Assembly (NCBI RefSeq): GCF_932276165.1
Contig: NC_064005.1
Location: forward strand, 7,378,001-7,442,000
Source: Plutella xylostella
Lineage: Eukaryota; Arthropoda; Insecta; Lepidoptera; Plutellidae
DNA length: 64,000 nucleotides
Reading direction: 5' to 3'
The notes beneath the pieces are model-generated. The model had not been told where the DNA came from and did no database searches. It worked only from the letters and a program-made list of their open reading frames with translations. Made by a program: the position numbers and the translations under genes. Positions 10,601 to 18,033 of this stretch are shown here, one piece after another; position 1 is the first letter of the stretch, and every line of letters starts with the position of its first letter.

Positions 10601-13600
10601 TTTGTACATATATGTGTTAGTATTTAAGTTATTTTAATGTGTGTGTAGAAATAAACAATGTAAAACGCTGTTGGTTTCTTAAATAAAATAAAATAAAAAA
10701 TGCTTACCTTGCAGCAGGCGCGTGAGCTTGCTGTCCCGGTAGCTTATAAAGCTCCTGTTAGTGCCATCCCCCAGGGCGGATATGACGTTGCCTAATGCCA
10801 GTAGACCCTGGTTGATCTTCACGCCTTCTTTGAGTCGCTCGCCTGAAGCCTTCGTCTTCTTGATGCGCTCTGACCCGGCCAGGTCTACCAGGTGGAACTT
10901 GGAGGTTGTCGCTAGGTTCCTGTTCGGTAAATTGGTATTAAGTTACGTGTATGAATTATACAGGAATTGCAGTTTTATGGAAAGCCGAAAGTGGGTGAAC
11001 CAGTTCTAAACGAGATTTGTTCTATGGATTTTTGAAATTCATGAAAAAAATTTACTAGGTATTCAAATTCGTAGTCATGGGACAAAATAATAGCAAGTGA
11101 TTCGTACGCACATTGTTTAACTTGAAAAGCATGCAACGGTTCCTGACGTAGAGTAGGCTTTCAGAGGTATTGTTTTCTGGGGCTTGGCATATCACGGTAG
11201 TGTGGCCCTAGCATAATAAGTGCTATTACTTGTCTGCGCGGCTCTCCTTGGCGATGACGATGGTGAAGACGGCGTGGCTGCGGCTGGACGCCTGGTTCAT
11301 GGCCGTACTACCAGTGACCCGCCGCGACGACCCTTGTTCCAGAACCTTCATCGTTTCCGTGGTGGAGCCGACCGGGAGCTCGGATATACCTGGGGGGTAG
11401 AAAATAGAATTATACTATGTGTAAGAATACCTACCTAACGCAAACACACACATCATCACATCACGACCCATCACATCCCTACTGCTAAGGCACGAGTCTC
11501 CTTCCAATAAAGGACCTCCAAGAGGCTCTGGAGGGTTAATGCCATGATGTCTACGCTTGGTAGGTGTGTTGAAGACTCATACACTAATAGGTCATTTGAA
11601 TTCTGAACCTCTCGGTAACTACATCCGCGCGGTTGCGCGTTTTTATCTGCATTTACAATGCAGCGGTGCAAACACATTACCTCCGCGCGGTACATAACCG
11701 CATATTTGAAGGTGCCCATAATTTCCTAAATAACATTCCCTCTGGTCTCAAACAAATCAGAATCTTATTCCACCAGCTTACCCGGCAGCACCACCCCCTT
11801 GTTGACGTCCTCGCGGATCTCGATCACGCTGTGCGTGCGCTCCTTGCCCGACAGCAGGTCGTAGCACTGCTCTTGGTACAACTCCATGAAGGAAACCGTC
11901 ACTTTGAATGTGAACTTGTCTTCGTGCGCCTCGATGAAGTCGAATATGTCGGCCACTGCTAGCGGTATCACTCCTGTGGATAGGAATATAATATGTTTAG
12001 TCTTAAGCAGTAAAGACATTGAGTTGAAGAAAGAAATGCTGTGCTGCTATAGGGTTGTACAGCAATCAACTGCGATGCGGCAACCCATAAACCTATGAGT
12101 GCTGCATCTACCATCTACAACAGATAATGTAGCCAATGATGATTTTTATTAAAATTATGTTTTTTTTAAAATTACGCTTTTATTTTTCAGGGTAATCATT
12201 CAGTTTGATGGAATAGAGATTAGTTAGTTATTTAAGACTCTCTTGTGCCAGTTATTAGTTTATTGTGTTAGTTAATTGGTTGATTGGCCCTAATGAATAC
12301 CTCTATGAAATTGATAATTGGCTGTTAAACTTTGAAACAGACACCATTCCTAATATTTTTTATTGTAAGTCTATTTGTATAGTACTAACTGTATGTCTAA
12401 ACAAGACAAAAAATTATAATAATATTTGATTTTCTAAGATCATTATCAGCCAATGTAGATAGTACTGTGGGACTCAGGCTAATCCATGTAAGAGGGAACA
12501 GAATTATATCTTTATTATGAAATGAGATTACAAAAAAGGAGAAGAATAACCAGTGCCATCTAGTTATGTGATTATAAACTGTTCTTTATAGGTATACTTA
12601 TGGCAACTAATAACCAATAACCATTGGGGTAGATGAGTTCTTCAGTGTAGATCACAAACAAGCAAATTCAGGGTGGGACTCCATCCTGCCTGCTGGACTG
12701 AAAACCTTATGGTAGTGGCTGGATGCTGAAGGCTGAGAACCGAGTGTTTTGATGCTCCTTGGGAGAGGCCTTTGTCCATTAGAGGATTATTACTGGCTGT
12801 TGATGGCAATGATGATGAACTAATAAGGAAGGGATTGCCATTCACCATGGTGACAAAACCTAGTTTAGCTCTAGAGCACACACTGAAGACAATTTATTTT
12901 AAATCTAATATCATTTATTCCCTTACCAAGACTGGAGCAATCTCCCTCCGACCCTGAGTAGTTGGTGCCCATGGTGTAGGTCTTCCCCGAGCCTGTCTGC
13001 CCGTACGCCAGTATTGTGACATTGTACCCTGTAATATTATTAATTATTTAACATATGGTCTGTGAACTGTCAATAGAGGCAAACCTGCTCTCATAATAAA
13101 TTCAGTTTAAATACCTTAAAAAGTGATAATATATCAAGAAAATACTGTGAAAGTGAAAATAAACACAAGTGCAACATGTGATATTGTTATTCACGCGTGA
13201 AACACTAAATTAATACGAAAATTAGTGCAATTAAGTTTACGAGTGATAACTTAATCATTTTCTACCCTCAAATAAAAAATTCTAAAAAATATTTTTAAAA
13301 TGAGTAAAATTTAAATATTTTATTGAAATATTAATACCCCGGTGGATAAACCTGTACCAGAAGTGGCTGCCCAGGCTTCTGGTATTGGAAATGCTACTGG
13401 TGAAATACATAAACCATCAAAAGATGTTGCCAAAAAAAATGATTTAACATCAAAACAATTTCCGAAAACTGTACAAAACACTCCAGGAATATCTTCAAAA
13501 ATCAATCTTGATCCTTATAATCAAGCTACTGATGAAGAAAATGACTGGCAGACTGTACCAATCCTTCGCCAGCATAAAAATAAGAAGAGAAAGTTTAGTG

Positions 13601-16600
13601 CCCTATCTCCTGAAAAGGATTTACCAACACAAAATAGATACTCACCGCTCCAGGTTGATAAGAATGTGGAAACAAATCCAATGGAAAAAACAACTAAACC
13701 ACCTCCTATTTTGCTGTATGGCATAGTGAACATTGCAAAACTCAAAGAGGTTATTGATGAATGTTTGGACCAGTCTCAGTACAGCTTCAAAATAGTTACC
13801 AAAAATCAATTACGTGTTACTGCTGATAGTACTGAGTCCTACAAGAAACTATTATCATTGGTTCGAGAGAAAAAAATGATTGGCCATACATTTATTCAAA
13901 AAAATGAACGGCCATATAGAATTGTGATTAAGAATCTACATCACTCAACACCTACTGATGCTATTATAGAGGCAGTAGAGAGTACTGGAAATAAAGTATA
14001 TGGAGAGATTATCAATGCTAGATATGGCCCAGAAAAGACTCCGCTATCAACTTGGTTTGTAAATTTAGCTCCGGGCCCAAACATAGATGCTATTAAAAAA
14101 CTGAAATATATATATCACACTTCTGTAAAAATTGAAGATCCAAAACAGAAAAAAACAGTACCTCAATGTAAGAGATGCCAGCAGTATGGACATACAAAGA
14201 ATTACTGTATGCGACCATACAGATGCGTGAAGTGTGCGGAGAGTCATGACACAGCTGACTGTCCAAAAAAAGATAAGACAGATCCACCTAAGTGTGCATT
14301 ATGTCTAGGAGATCATGTGGCCAACTATAAGGGATGTAAAGTCTTCAAAGAAATCCAAAAAAGGAAGTTTGGTACCAGGCAAACAACAAAAACACATGAA
14401 GTTAAAAAGGCAGAAGAAACAACAACTTCGGAGCCACCAATGCATGACAGCTATATATATAAAAACCCAACTGCTAACAAGACATATGCTCAAGCCACAA
14501 CTCAGGGGAACGCCATAAACCTGGAAACTATCCTATCAAAACATGCTGAAAAGCTAGATCGACTACTAGATCAAATGAGTACCCTCATGGGTCTCTTAAC
14601 AACACTTGTCACTAAATTAGTCAAATGATGGCTCTCCGTATTGCCACATGGAACACCAATGGTCTACTTGATAAGAAATATGATGTGGAGGTACTATTAA
14701 AGATGCAAAATCTTGATATTTTATTGATTTCTGAATCACATCTTACAGAACAAACAACACTGATCTTAAATGGATATATCACCTATAAAACACCTCATCC
14801 AGACAATACTGCACATGCTGGTACAGCAATAATTATAAGGGATAATATCAAGCATCAGCTACTACCACAGTATCAAAATCCAAAAATACAAGCCACATCC
14901 ATCATGGTACATGACAAACAGGGTGAAATTACATTATCGTCTGTTTATTGCCCCCCAAAGAAGAGATGGACCACTGAAACTGATGATTCCGACTTTCATG
15001 AATATTTTAAAACCCTGGGAAATAGATTTATAGCTGGTGGCGACTGGAATGCCAAAAATATACTTTGGGGTTCCAGGCTGACTACAACCAGAGGGCGGAG
15101 ACTTAAACATTGTCTAACGAACAACCGTCTACAAACTATAACAACAGGCAGACCAACTTACTGGCCTACAGATGTAAATAGATTACCAGACTTATTGGAT
15201 TTCTTTATATATAAAGGGGTTCAGTCCTACTTCTTGGATATTGATGACTGCCATGATACTACCTCAGATCACTCACCAGTTATACTTACCATGAGCACAA
15301 CTATAATCAGTAGACCCAGAAATCCCTATCTTTATAATAATCGCACTGATTGGGATTATTTTAAACAACATCTAAGTAAAAATCTGGATCTTAAAATACC
15401 ACTAAAGACTGATGATGATATTGAAAATGCCACTATATCATTAACAAAGTGCATACAAAATGCTGCCAGAGCCAGCACACCAATTGACTCCAAACCCATG
15501 GAAACAATTAATAATCTGCCCATACATGTAAAACAAAAAGTATTGGAGAAACGTCGATTGAGAAGAGTGTGGCACTGTAGCCGGCATCCTGACGATAAAA
15601 GAGCTTTCAATAAAGCAGCAGCTGAGCTTAAAAAAGTTCTTATAGATGCAGAAAATGAAACTTTGAACCTGTTCCTACAAAACCTAACACCTACTGATCC
15701 AGCAAAAAAAGAGTATTCTCTGTGGAAAGCTGTCAAATCGCGTGATAAACCACAGCAAGCACAACATCCACTCAAAACACAAGATGGAAAATGGGCGAAA
15801 ACAGACGAAGAAAAGGCAGAAGCTTATGGACAGTTTCTAAGAGATGTCTTTACACCTAATGACCTAGGAACAGACACTGTAGATAACGAAGTACATAAAT
15901 TCCTAGAAAGCGACCTACAACTTAGTCTTCCACTCCGATGTTGCACACCTGCAGAGACCCGACGTGTGATACATGATCTGGAAATGAAAAAAGCACCCGG
16001 ATTCGACCTGATAACTGCTGAAATATTGCGAAACCTGCCAAAGAAAGCCATTATGTATATGACAGCATTATTTAACGCAGTACTTAAAACAGGCTACTAC
16101 CCCAACATCTGGAAAGTCTCCCAAATAGTTATGGTTCTAAAACCAGGAAAGCCACCGCATTTGACTTCATCTTACAGACCGATTAGCCTACTCCCAGTCC
16201 TATCGAAATTGCTGGAGAAAGTCATATCTACACGACTCAATGAGTGTATCAGTGATAATTCTAGCATACCAGAACATCAATTTGGCTTCCGTAGAAACCA
16301 TGCTACTATTGAGCAAGTTCATAGAGTGTGTGAACACATAAGAAATGCTCTTGAAAACAAGAAGTACTGCTCCGGGGTGTTTCTTGATGTACAGCAGGCA
16401 TTCGACAAAGTTTGGCATAGTGGGCTCCTATATAAGATGAAGAGAATATTACCTCACAATTTATATTCAATTCTAAAATCCTATCTTGAAGATCGCATCT
16501 TTTATGTGAAGCTGAATGATGCTTACTCGTGCTTCTATGATATCAAAGCTGGAGTACCGCAGGGCTCAATACTAGGACCATCACTCTATCTTTTATATAC

Positions 16601-18033
16601 AGCTGATGTCCCAGAATCAGAAAGTGTCATGACAGCCACCTTCGCAGATGATACCGCGGTTTTAACCTCCAACGAGGACCGGGTAGAGGCTTCGAAAACA
16701 CTACAGACACATCTAGACAAAGTCCACACTTGGATGAATGAATGGCGAATCAAAGCTAGTGCATTGAAATCAAGTCATATTACTTTCACTCTGCGAAAAC
16801 AAGACTGCCCTGCTGTAAATCTCGGTGGAGAATTACTGCCACACTGTAATGTAGTGAAATACCTTGGCTTCCACCTAGACCGTAAACAGACTTGGAAGAC
16901 TCACATCCAACAGAAACGTGACCAACTAAACCATAAATACAAATCTCTGGAGTGGCTCCTGGGCAGAAGATCTCGACTATCTGTGGAAAACAAGACCTTA
17001 ATCTATAAAAGTGTTTTGAAACCAATATGGACATACGGCATTGAACTGTGGGGAACAGCCAAAACATCTAACACAGAAATACTACAAAGGTTCCAAAATA
17101 GTGTGCTCAAAGCTATAGTAAGCGCCCCATGGTTCACAAGAATGGAAGATATCCATGAATACCTAGGTCTTGACACAGTTAAGGAGGAAATCAATAAGAA
17201 AACAAAAAGATACAAGGACAGGATTACCCATCATCAAAACAAGCTTGCCCAAATGCTTAGCGATCCACCTAAGACCAGACGCCTGAAGAGGCTGCACACA
17301 TGGGATAACCTATAAAAAGGGGAAGCAAATAATAAAGGGTGCCTGACAGTGGGAGGGCTACCTTACCAAGCCAAAGTCTCTGAACACAACTGCTCATAGT
17401 ACACGTACTGATCGCATGTTTGCAAAATCATATAAAAAAAAAAAAAAATTATTTAACAATAGATGATGATGCAGCAATTCATGAATACTGACATAGACAA
17501 TTGTGTGGGCACAGTCATAAGTTATAGCTTTATTTGAGATTAGCTGTTTGCGCGAGCTTTGCTTCACATTAGAAAGTTTTCTTATGGGACTTTCACAGTA
17601 AAAAGTAGACTATGTGTTAATCCAGGGTGTCAGCTAACTCCATACCAAATTTCAACAAAATCGGTTCAGCAGTTTTGATGTGAAGAAGTAACAATCATAC
17701 ACACACACATACTCACTAACTTTCGCCTATATAATAATAATATGAGTACGATGACCCACATCCACCACAGCTCAGAAAACATTACAAACCTTGAAATAAT
17801 TTATTGATGAGTCCCTTCACGGCTGTATCATAGAACTCCTGCTGTGTGATGTGTTGCGCAAACACATAGTTGTAAGTGAATGCCAGATCCTTGATCTGGA
17901 CCTGCGGCTGTCCATTAATGGTGGTTATGCACTCCTCACACCCACGGGACGTCTCCTGCGGCATAAGAGGCCTGATACGGAGTGCCACCTGCACTGTGTC
18001 AATGGTTTCCTTGCCATTCTCTTCGTGAACCAT
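1431..18033 (-). CDS. KIF4: Kinesin-4 family chromokinesin (KIF4/Klp3A type), nine exons, 3' end outside window
   Basis: Microtubule plus-end motor of the kinesin-4 family; known members bind chromosomes and the central spindle and act in chromosome arm compaction and cytokinesis. Nine exons splice to 654 codons with no stop. Motor domain is residues about 10-350: P-loop GQTGSGKT at 91-98, switch I SSRSH at 214-218, switch II DLAGSE at 245-250, and the neck-proximal LRYADRARRIRNKP at 332-345. The wording of that last stretch and of the SLGGNSLTLMVACVSPAD block is KIF4-like rather than KIF21-like. Exons 7-9 encode charged coiled coil. Exon phases agree at all eight junctions. ATG at 18033 has a good context (AACATGG). 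No exon after 1431 was found, so the C-terminal stalk, and the cysteine-rich tail known in KIF4, lie beyond base 1. All catalytic motifs are intact, so I infer a functional gene despite about 11 kb of transposon DNA in introns 1 and 5. KIF21/Klp31E is a less likely alternative. Confidence 0.93.
2011..2199 (-). CDS. KIF4: KIF4 exon 8 (coiled coil)
   Basis: 63 codons starting VALNQELQELNRAMAIKASV and ending QQLSNTK, phase 0 at both ends. Acceptor CTCAACAG|GT, donor CTAAG|GTGAGA. Confidence 0.9.
2492..3017 (-). CDS. KIF4: KIF4 exon 7 (coiled coil)
   Basis: A 526-bp exon starting RLNNLVNELRLQLLGKLPTP and rich in E/K/Q/L heptads, as in the KIF4 stalk. Acceptor TTTCAG|AC, donor ACAG|GTAATT. It ends in phase 0 after RAMGQ. 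Confidence 0.9.
3088..3350 (-). repeat. LINE-like 3' end in KIF4 intron 6
   Basis: Read on the minus strand, the block ends in AAATAAACAATTTGTATTTG and a (TTTGTA)n tail, the form expected for a CR1/L2-type 3' end. No coding part is preserved and the 5' limit is approximate. Family assignment is inference. Confidence 0.45.
3505..3667 (-). CDS. KIF4: KIF4 exon 6 (end of motor, neck)
   Basis: Encodes (D)SLGGNSLTLMVACVSPADY and TLRYADRARRIRNKPVINQD, the end of the motor and the start of the neck. Acceptor CTCAACAG|AC, donor ACTGAG|GTAGGT. Much more GC-rich than its surroundings. Only 14 host bases separate the acceptor AG from the transposon target duplication at 3683-3691. Confidence 0.93.
3692..3912 (+). 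repeat. Left terminal inverted repeat, array of about 15-16-bp degenerate units
   Basis: About 14 units of the form rTATAAyrwtywwaaa follow one another, e.g. GTATAAAAACGAATG, GTATAACATTCACAAG, GTATAACGATCACTGT, GCATAACAAACGAAAG. The array ends where the (TTTTA)n tail of LINE A starts at about 3917. Confidence 0.85.
4548..4629 (-). repeat. 13-bp tandem repeat in LINE B 3' UTR
   Basis: Five to six copies of TGAATTAATAAAT (plus-strand reading) directly downstream of the ORF2 stop codon. It belongs to the element, not the host. Confidence 0.85.
4634..7444 (-). CDS. LINE B ORF2: endonuclease-reverse transcriptase
   Basis: 936 residues, uninterrupted. N-terminal APE-type endonuclease with SFNCKS (13-18), ALQETW (E40), GDFNSH (156-161) and SDH (232-234). 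The RT has NNYRPISLATVIAKVLDSLL, GQFGFRAGLSTESA, CFLDLSKAFDRVSY, the GVRQGGLSSPKLFNLYMNDL block and catalytic YADD at 717-720. A thumb with EFKYLGHVV follows. No RNase H domain. It would nick the target and copy element RNA by target-primed reverse transcription. All catalytic motifs visible are intact. Clade inferred as CR1/L2-like. Confidence 0.9.
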   Translation of the reverse strand: MHSTTSNKCNLVSFNCKSVVRATDYVKELCKMNDIIALQETWLMPHDLEYLSSIEPEFAATGSSAVDTAAGVVRGRPYGGVALLWRKGAFDNVCIVKCKNTRIVAINCKVNGLSVLVFSVYMPTDSIKNLPEFTECLAEISAIIDDLKVENVVILGDFNSHPGELFCNELLNFCSEQKWICADFEYLGLDSGTYTFISDAHGCTRWLDHCVTSTVAYKSISSVEVKYDVSWSDHFPLQITCDFSILSPRSNVNNMLHNSVLWGERDKSQIDEYHSICHSELRSIDFPPEMSMCCGKMCKNTDHMKIIDRMYNNIVTVMQKAALHCSKIRSCSRKKYVIGWNKHVSEAHREARLAFQTWQLYGQPSTGYIHDYMKNTKKVFKNKLKWCQDNENQIKMDIIATSHDNKDFSKFWKQTDRLSPRMSLPVTVDGVSDGTDIANLFKSNFIVSPVQSVNNLTQLGDHPRDVSADTPHIQYTVKDVTSAIHCMKRGKSPGHDGLSVEHLKYAGVHLPRVLTLLFNFIIGHSYLPRDLMKTIVVPVVKNRTGDLSDSNNYRPISLATVIAKVLDSLLNKHLDKCLRLHSGQFGFRAGLSTESAIMCLKQTVQYYTSRKTPVYACFLDLSKAFDRVSYNILWDKLAKEMPLELVSVFRYWYDNQVNTVRWSNSSSGEYRLGCGVRQGGLSSPKLFNLYMNDLIGELSSTKVGCSIDGVMINNISYADDMVLLSPTINGLTRLLAVCESYAETHGLRYNTKKSELLVFQAPNIKKRLVPSVYLGGVELNRVTEFKYLGHVVTETLVDDLDMERERRALAVRCNMLARRFARCTRQVKLTLFRAYCQSFYTCSLWVSYTRRAYSALRVQYNNALRIVLGLPRFCSASGMFAEARVDDFFAVMRKRAASLLSRTRSSSNAILSVLADRMDSPIVRHCVGVHINQNKK
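7437..8648 (-). CDS. LINE B ORF1 protein (Gag-like, RRM-like C-terminus)
   Basis: About 403 residues if translation starts at the ATG at 8648 (MSLPNLLKCSSCNIVICEVL), which has a good context; an in-frame ATG at 8678 is possible, while the longer frame to 8735 runs into LINE A and is excluded. A CxxC pair near the N-terminus is followed by a helical segment, a low-complexity middle, and a C-terminal IYNVSTETTEKHIAEYILNK block that resembles an RRM-type fold. ORF1 proteins of this group bind the element RNA. The stop codon overlaps the ORF2 start by 8 nt (ATGCATAG). No frameshift seen. Confidence 0.8.
   Translation of the reverse strand: MSLPNLLKCSSCNIVICEVLAFVQNKIDVMDEESLLRVCSSAFSVDEIGKAKTLLFESVSKRKTIRKRTGKNLRDLDDIFTLIKETKPEELPVFVARDLHRLPPVTFDHVDVTRLLKDIVLIQKELREIQEVYASDSQYATVEQFEALKFELETLKKSMSPNNKPYVNVRRGAYCLQDSYDDYNSGPMGLLLSPTLRNDDELKKTPIASPSNTTVAPDKQVSPSLSYAKVAMNHNLTSTAKTSCAKTDRILSTPRCAPAQVEITDAIRPNKEGDTGEWTQVIRRKQTKQTRFIGRKGKAPVNENSKFKAAEAKMPLYIYNVSTETTEKHIAEYILNKTNVKVWPVKVPSKEPKSSDSYKIFIPKHKLEQFENDDLWPYGIYFRRYIVFRQGTEVPDNSLTKNA
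9448..10064. repeat. 153-bp GC-rich minisatellite, four units
   Basis: Four head-to-tail units. The marker ATCTTTAGG recurs at 9551, 9704, 9857 and 10034, so the period is 153, 153 and 177 bp; the last unit is lengthened by extra CTCCG/CTTCG pentamers. Units 2-4 are almost identical. Because 153 is divisible by three, both strands stay open (211 and 233 codons), but the peptides are pure repeat and I do not regard them as genes. It is bounded by LINE A on the left and the right TIR on the right. Confidence 0.9.
10085..10334 (-). repeat. Right terminal inverted repeat, same unit family
   Basis: On the minus strand it starts GGGTGCGTATTGCGACGTAT, then units such as GTATAATTTCACATTA and GTATAACATACATTAC. 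Unit period and wording match the left end, but alignment beyond the outer 30 bp is loose, so the two ends have diverged or exchanged units. Confidence 0.82.
10344..10707. other. Host part of KIF4 intron 5
   Basis: Sequence between the transposon and exon 5. AT-rich, no gene; an ACCGCCATTTTT motif at 10592-10603 and an (AAAAT)n run just before the exon 5 donor. Confidence 0.5.
10708..10919 (-). CDS. KIF4: KIF4 exon 5 (switch II, microtubule-binding helices)
   Basis: Encodes FHLVDLAGSERIKKTKASGE and on to INQGLLALGNVISALGDG and YRDSKLTRLLQ. DLAGSE is switch II. Acceptor GAACAG|GA, donor CAAG|GTAAGC. The following intron carries the composite transposon at 3692-10334. Confidence 0.93.
11230..11389 (-). 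CDS. KIF4: KIF4 exon 4 (switch I)
   Basis: Encodes ISELPVGSTTETMKVLEQGS to STAMNQASSRSHAVFTIVIA; SSRSH is the switch I motif that contacts nucleotide. Acceptor CCCCCAG|GT, donor GACAA|GTAATA, phases 1 then 2. Confidence 0.92.
11452..11557 (-). repeat. RTE-type LINE 3' end in KIF4 intron 3-4 interval
   Basis: On the minus strand it reads TATTGGAAGGAGACTCGTGC and ends with GATGTGATGATG. The same GGAAGGAGACCCGTGC wording recurs at 25.1 and 48.9 kb. Typical of lepidopteran RTE 3' ends; no intact ORF. Confidence 0.55.
11782..11973 (-). CDS. KIF4: KIF4 exon 3 (motor core)
   Basis: Encodes VIPLAVADIFDFIEAHEDKF followed by VTVSFMELYQEQCYDLLSG and IREDVNKGVVLPG, the conserved alpha2-beta5 region of kinesin motors. 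Acceptor CCACAG|GA, donor CCGG|GTAAGC. Confidence 0.92.
12640..12840 (+). repeat. LINE (RTE-like) 3' remnant in KIF4 intron 2
   Basis: Contains GGGAGAGGCCTTTGTCCATT followed by a (ATG)n-rich end (GCAATGATGATGA), the usual close of lepidopteran RTE-like elements. Frames are broken. Limits approximate. Confidence 0.5.
12927..13028 (-). CDS. KIF4: KIF4 exon 2 (P-loop)
   Basis: Encodes (G)YNVTILAYGQTGSGKTYTMG, the nucleotide-binding P-loop, then GTNYSGSEGDCSSL. Acceptor ATTACAG|GG, donor CTTG|GTAAGG. Phases 1 and 1 match its neighbours. It is separated from exon 1 by the Jockey-like LINE. Confidence 0.93.
13342..14628 (+). pseudogene. LINE J ORF1 (Gag-like, three zinc knuckles), N-terminus broken
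   Basis: 428 open codons, but the frame opens at a GTG and has no ATG until codon 114. The likely original start is the in-frame ATG at 13300 (context AAAATGAG); two stops (TAA 13312-13314, TGA 13324-13326) separate it from the open part, so this copy is damaged. An RRM-like stretch YRIVIKNLHHSTPTDAIIEA begins near residue 191. Three CCHC-type knuckles follow from C276: CxxCx4Hx4C, CxxCx3Hx4C, CxxCx3Hx6C, as in Jockey-clade ORF1 proteins, which package element RNA. The TGA stop overlaps the ORF2 ATG by 4 nt (ATGA). Confidence 0.85.
14625..17315 (+). CDS. LINE J ORF2: endonuclease-reverse transcriptase (Jockey clade)
   Basis: 896 residues with no interruption. APE endonuclease: RIATWNTNGLL at the start, ISESHL, GGDWNAKN (GDWN 139-142) and SDHSP (214-218). 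RT: SYRPISLLPVLSKLLEKVIS, HQFGFRRNHATIEQVHRV, FLDVQQAFDKVWHSGLLYKM, AGVPQGSILGPSLYLLY and catalytic FADD at 673-676, the variant usual in the Jockey clade. No RNase H. Starts at the ATG that overlaps the ORF1 stop; a second ATG follows at once. All motifs needed for target-primed reverse transcription are present. The protein ends about 130 bp before the poly(A). Confidence 0.92.
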   Translation: MMALRIATWNTNGLLDKKYDVEVLLKMQNLDILLISESHLTEQTTLILNGYITYKTPHPDNTAHAGTAIIIRDNIKHQLLPQYQNPKIQATSIMVHDKQGEITLSSVYCPPKKRWTTETDDSDFHEYFKTLGNRFIAGGDWNAKNILWGSRLTTTRGRRLKHCLTNNRLQTITTGRPTYWPTDVNRLPDLLDFFIYKGVQSYFLDIDDCHDTTSDHSPVILTMSTTIISRPRNPYLYNNRTDWDYFKQHLSKNLDLKIPLKTDDDIENATISLTKCIQNAARASTPIDSKPMETINNLPIHVKQKVLEKRRLRRVWHCSRHPDDKRAFNKAAAELKKVLIDAENETLNLFLQNLTPTDPAKKEYSLWKAVKSRDKPQQAQHPLKTQDGKWAKTDEEKAEAYGQFLRDVFTPNDLGTDTVDNEVHKFLESDLQLSLPLRCCTPAETRRVIHDLEMKKAPGFDLITAEILRNLPKKAIMYMTALFNAVLKTGYYPNIWKVSQIVMVLKPGKPPHLTSSYRPISLLPVLSKLLEKVISTRLNECISDNSSIPEHQFGFRRNHATIEQVHRVCEHIRNALENKKYCSGVFLDVQQAFDKVWHSGLLYKMKRILPHNLYSILKSYLEDRIFYVKLNDAYSCFYDIKAGVPQGSILGPSLYLLYTADVPESESVMTATFADDTAVLTSNEDRVEASKTLQTHLDKVHTWMNEWRIKASALKSSHITFTLRKQDCPAVNLGGELLPHCNVVKYLGFHLDRKQTWKTHIQQKRDQLNHKYKSLEWLLGRRSRLSVENKTLIYKSVLKPIWTYGIELWGTAKTSNTEILQRFQNSVLKAIVSAPWFTRMEDIHEYLGLDTVKEEINKKTKRYKDRITHHQNKLAQMLSDPPKTRRLKRLHTWDNL
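17518..17750 (+). repeat. Dispersed lepidopteran repeat, LINE-like 3' end
   Basis: Contains ACCAAATTTCAACAAAATCG followed by GTTCAGCAGTTTTGATGTGA and a CA-rich stretch, ending CGCCTATATAATAATAATAT. This wording is, as I recall, common in moth and butterfly genomes near LINE 3' ends. It lies in KIF4 intron 1 just before exon 1. Confidence 0.5.
17790..18033 (-). CDS. KIF4: KIF4 exon 1 (start codon, N-terminal strand of motor)
   Basis: Begins MVHEENGKETIDTVQVALRI, the usual first beta strand of the motor (VQVALRIRPL), and runs to the FQG just before the P-loop exon. Donor AAG|GTTTGT, phase 1. The 5' UTR continues upstream; a possible UTR acceptor (TTTCAG) lies at about 18152-18157, but the transcription start is not visible. 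Confidence 0.92.

Larger units (their letters stand above)
13054..17446 (+). mobile_element. LINE J: full-length Jockey-like retrotransposon in KIF4 intron 1
   Basis: Bounded by a perfect 12-bp target duplication AATTATTTAACA at 13042-13053 and 17447-17458, the second copy directly after the poly(A) run (about 17433-17446). 4.39 kb, antisense to KIF4. Layout: about 250-bp 5' leader, ORF1 with zinc knuckles, ORF2 with endonuclease and RT, short 3' UTR, poly(A). Full length plus matching target duplication indicates target-primed insertion as a complete copy, fairly recently. Confidence 0.92.
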
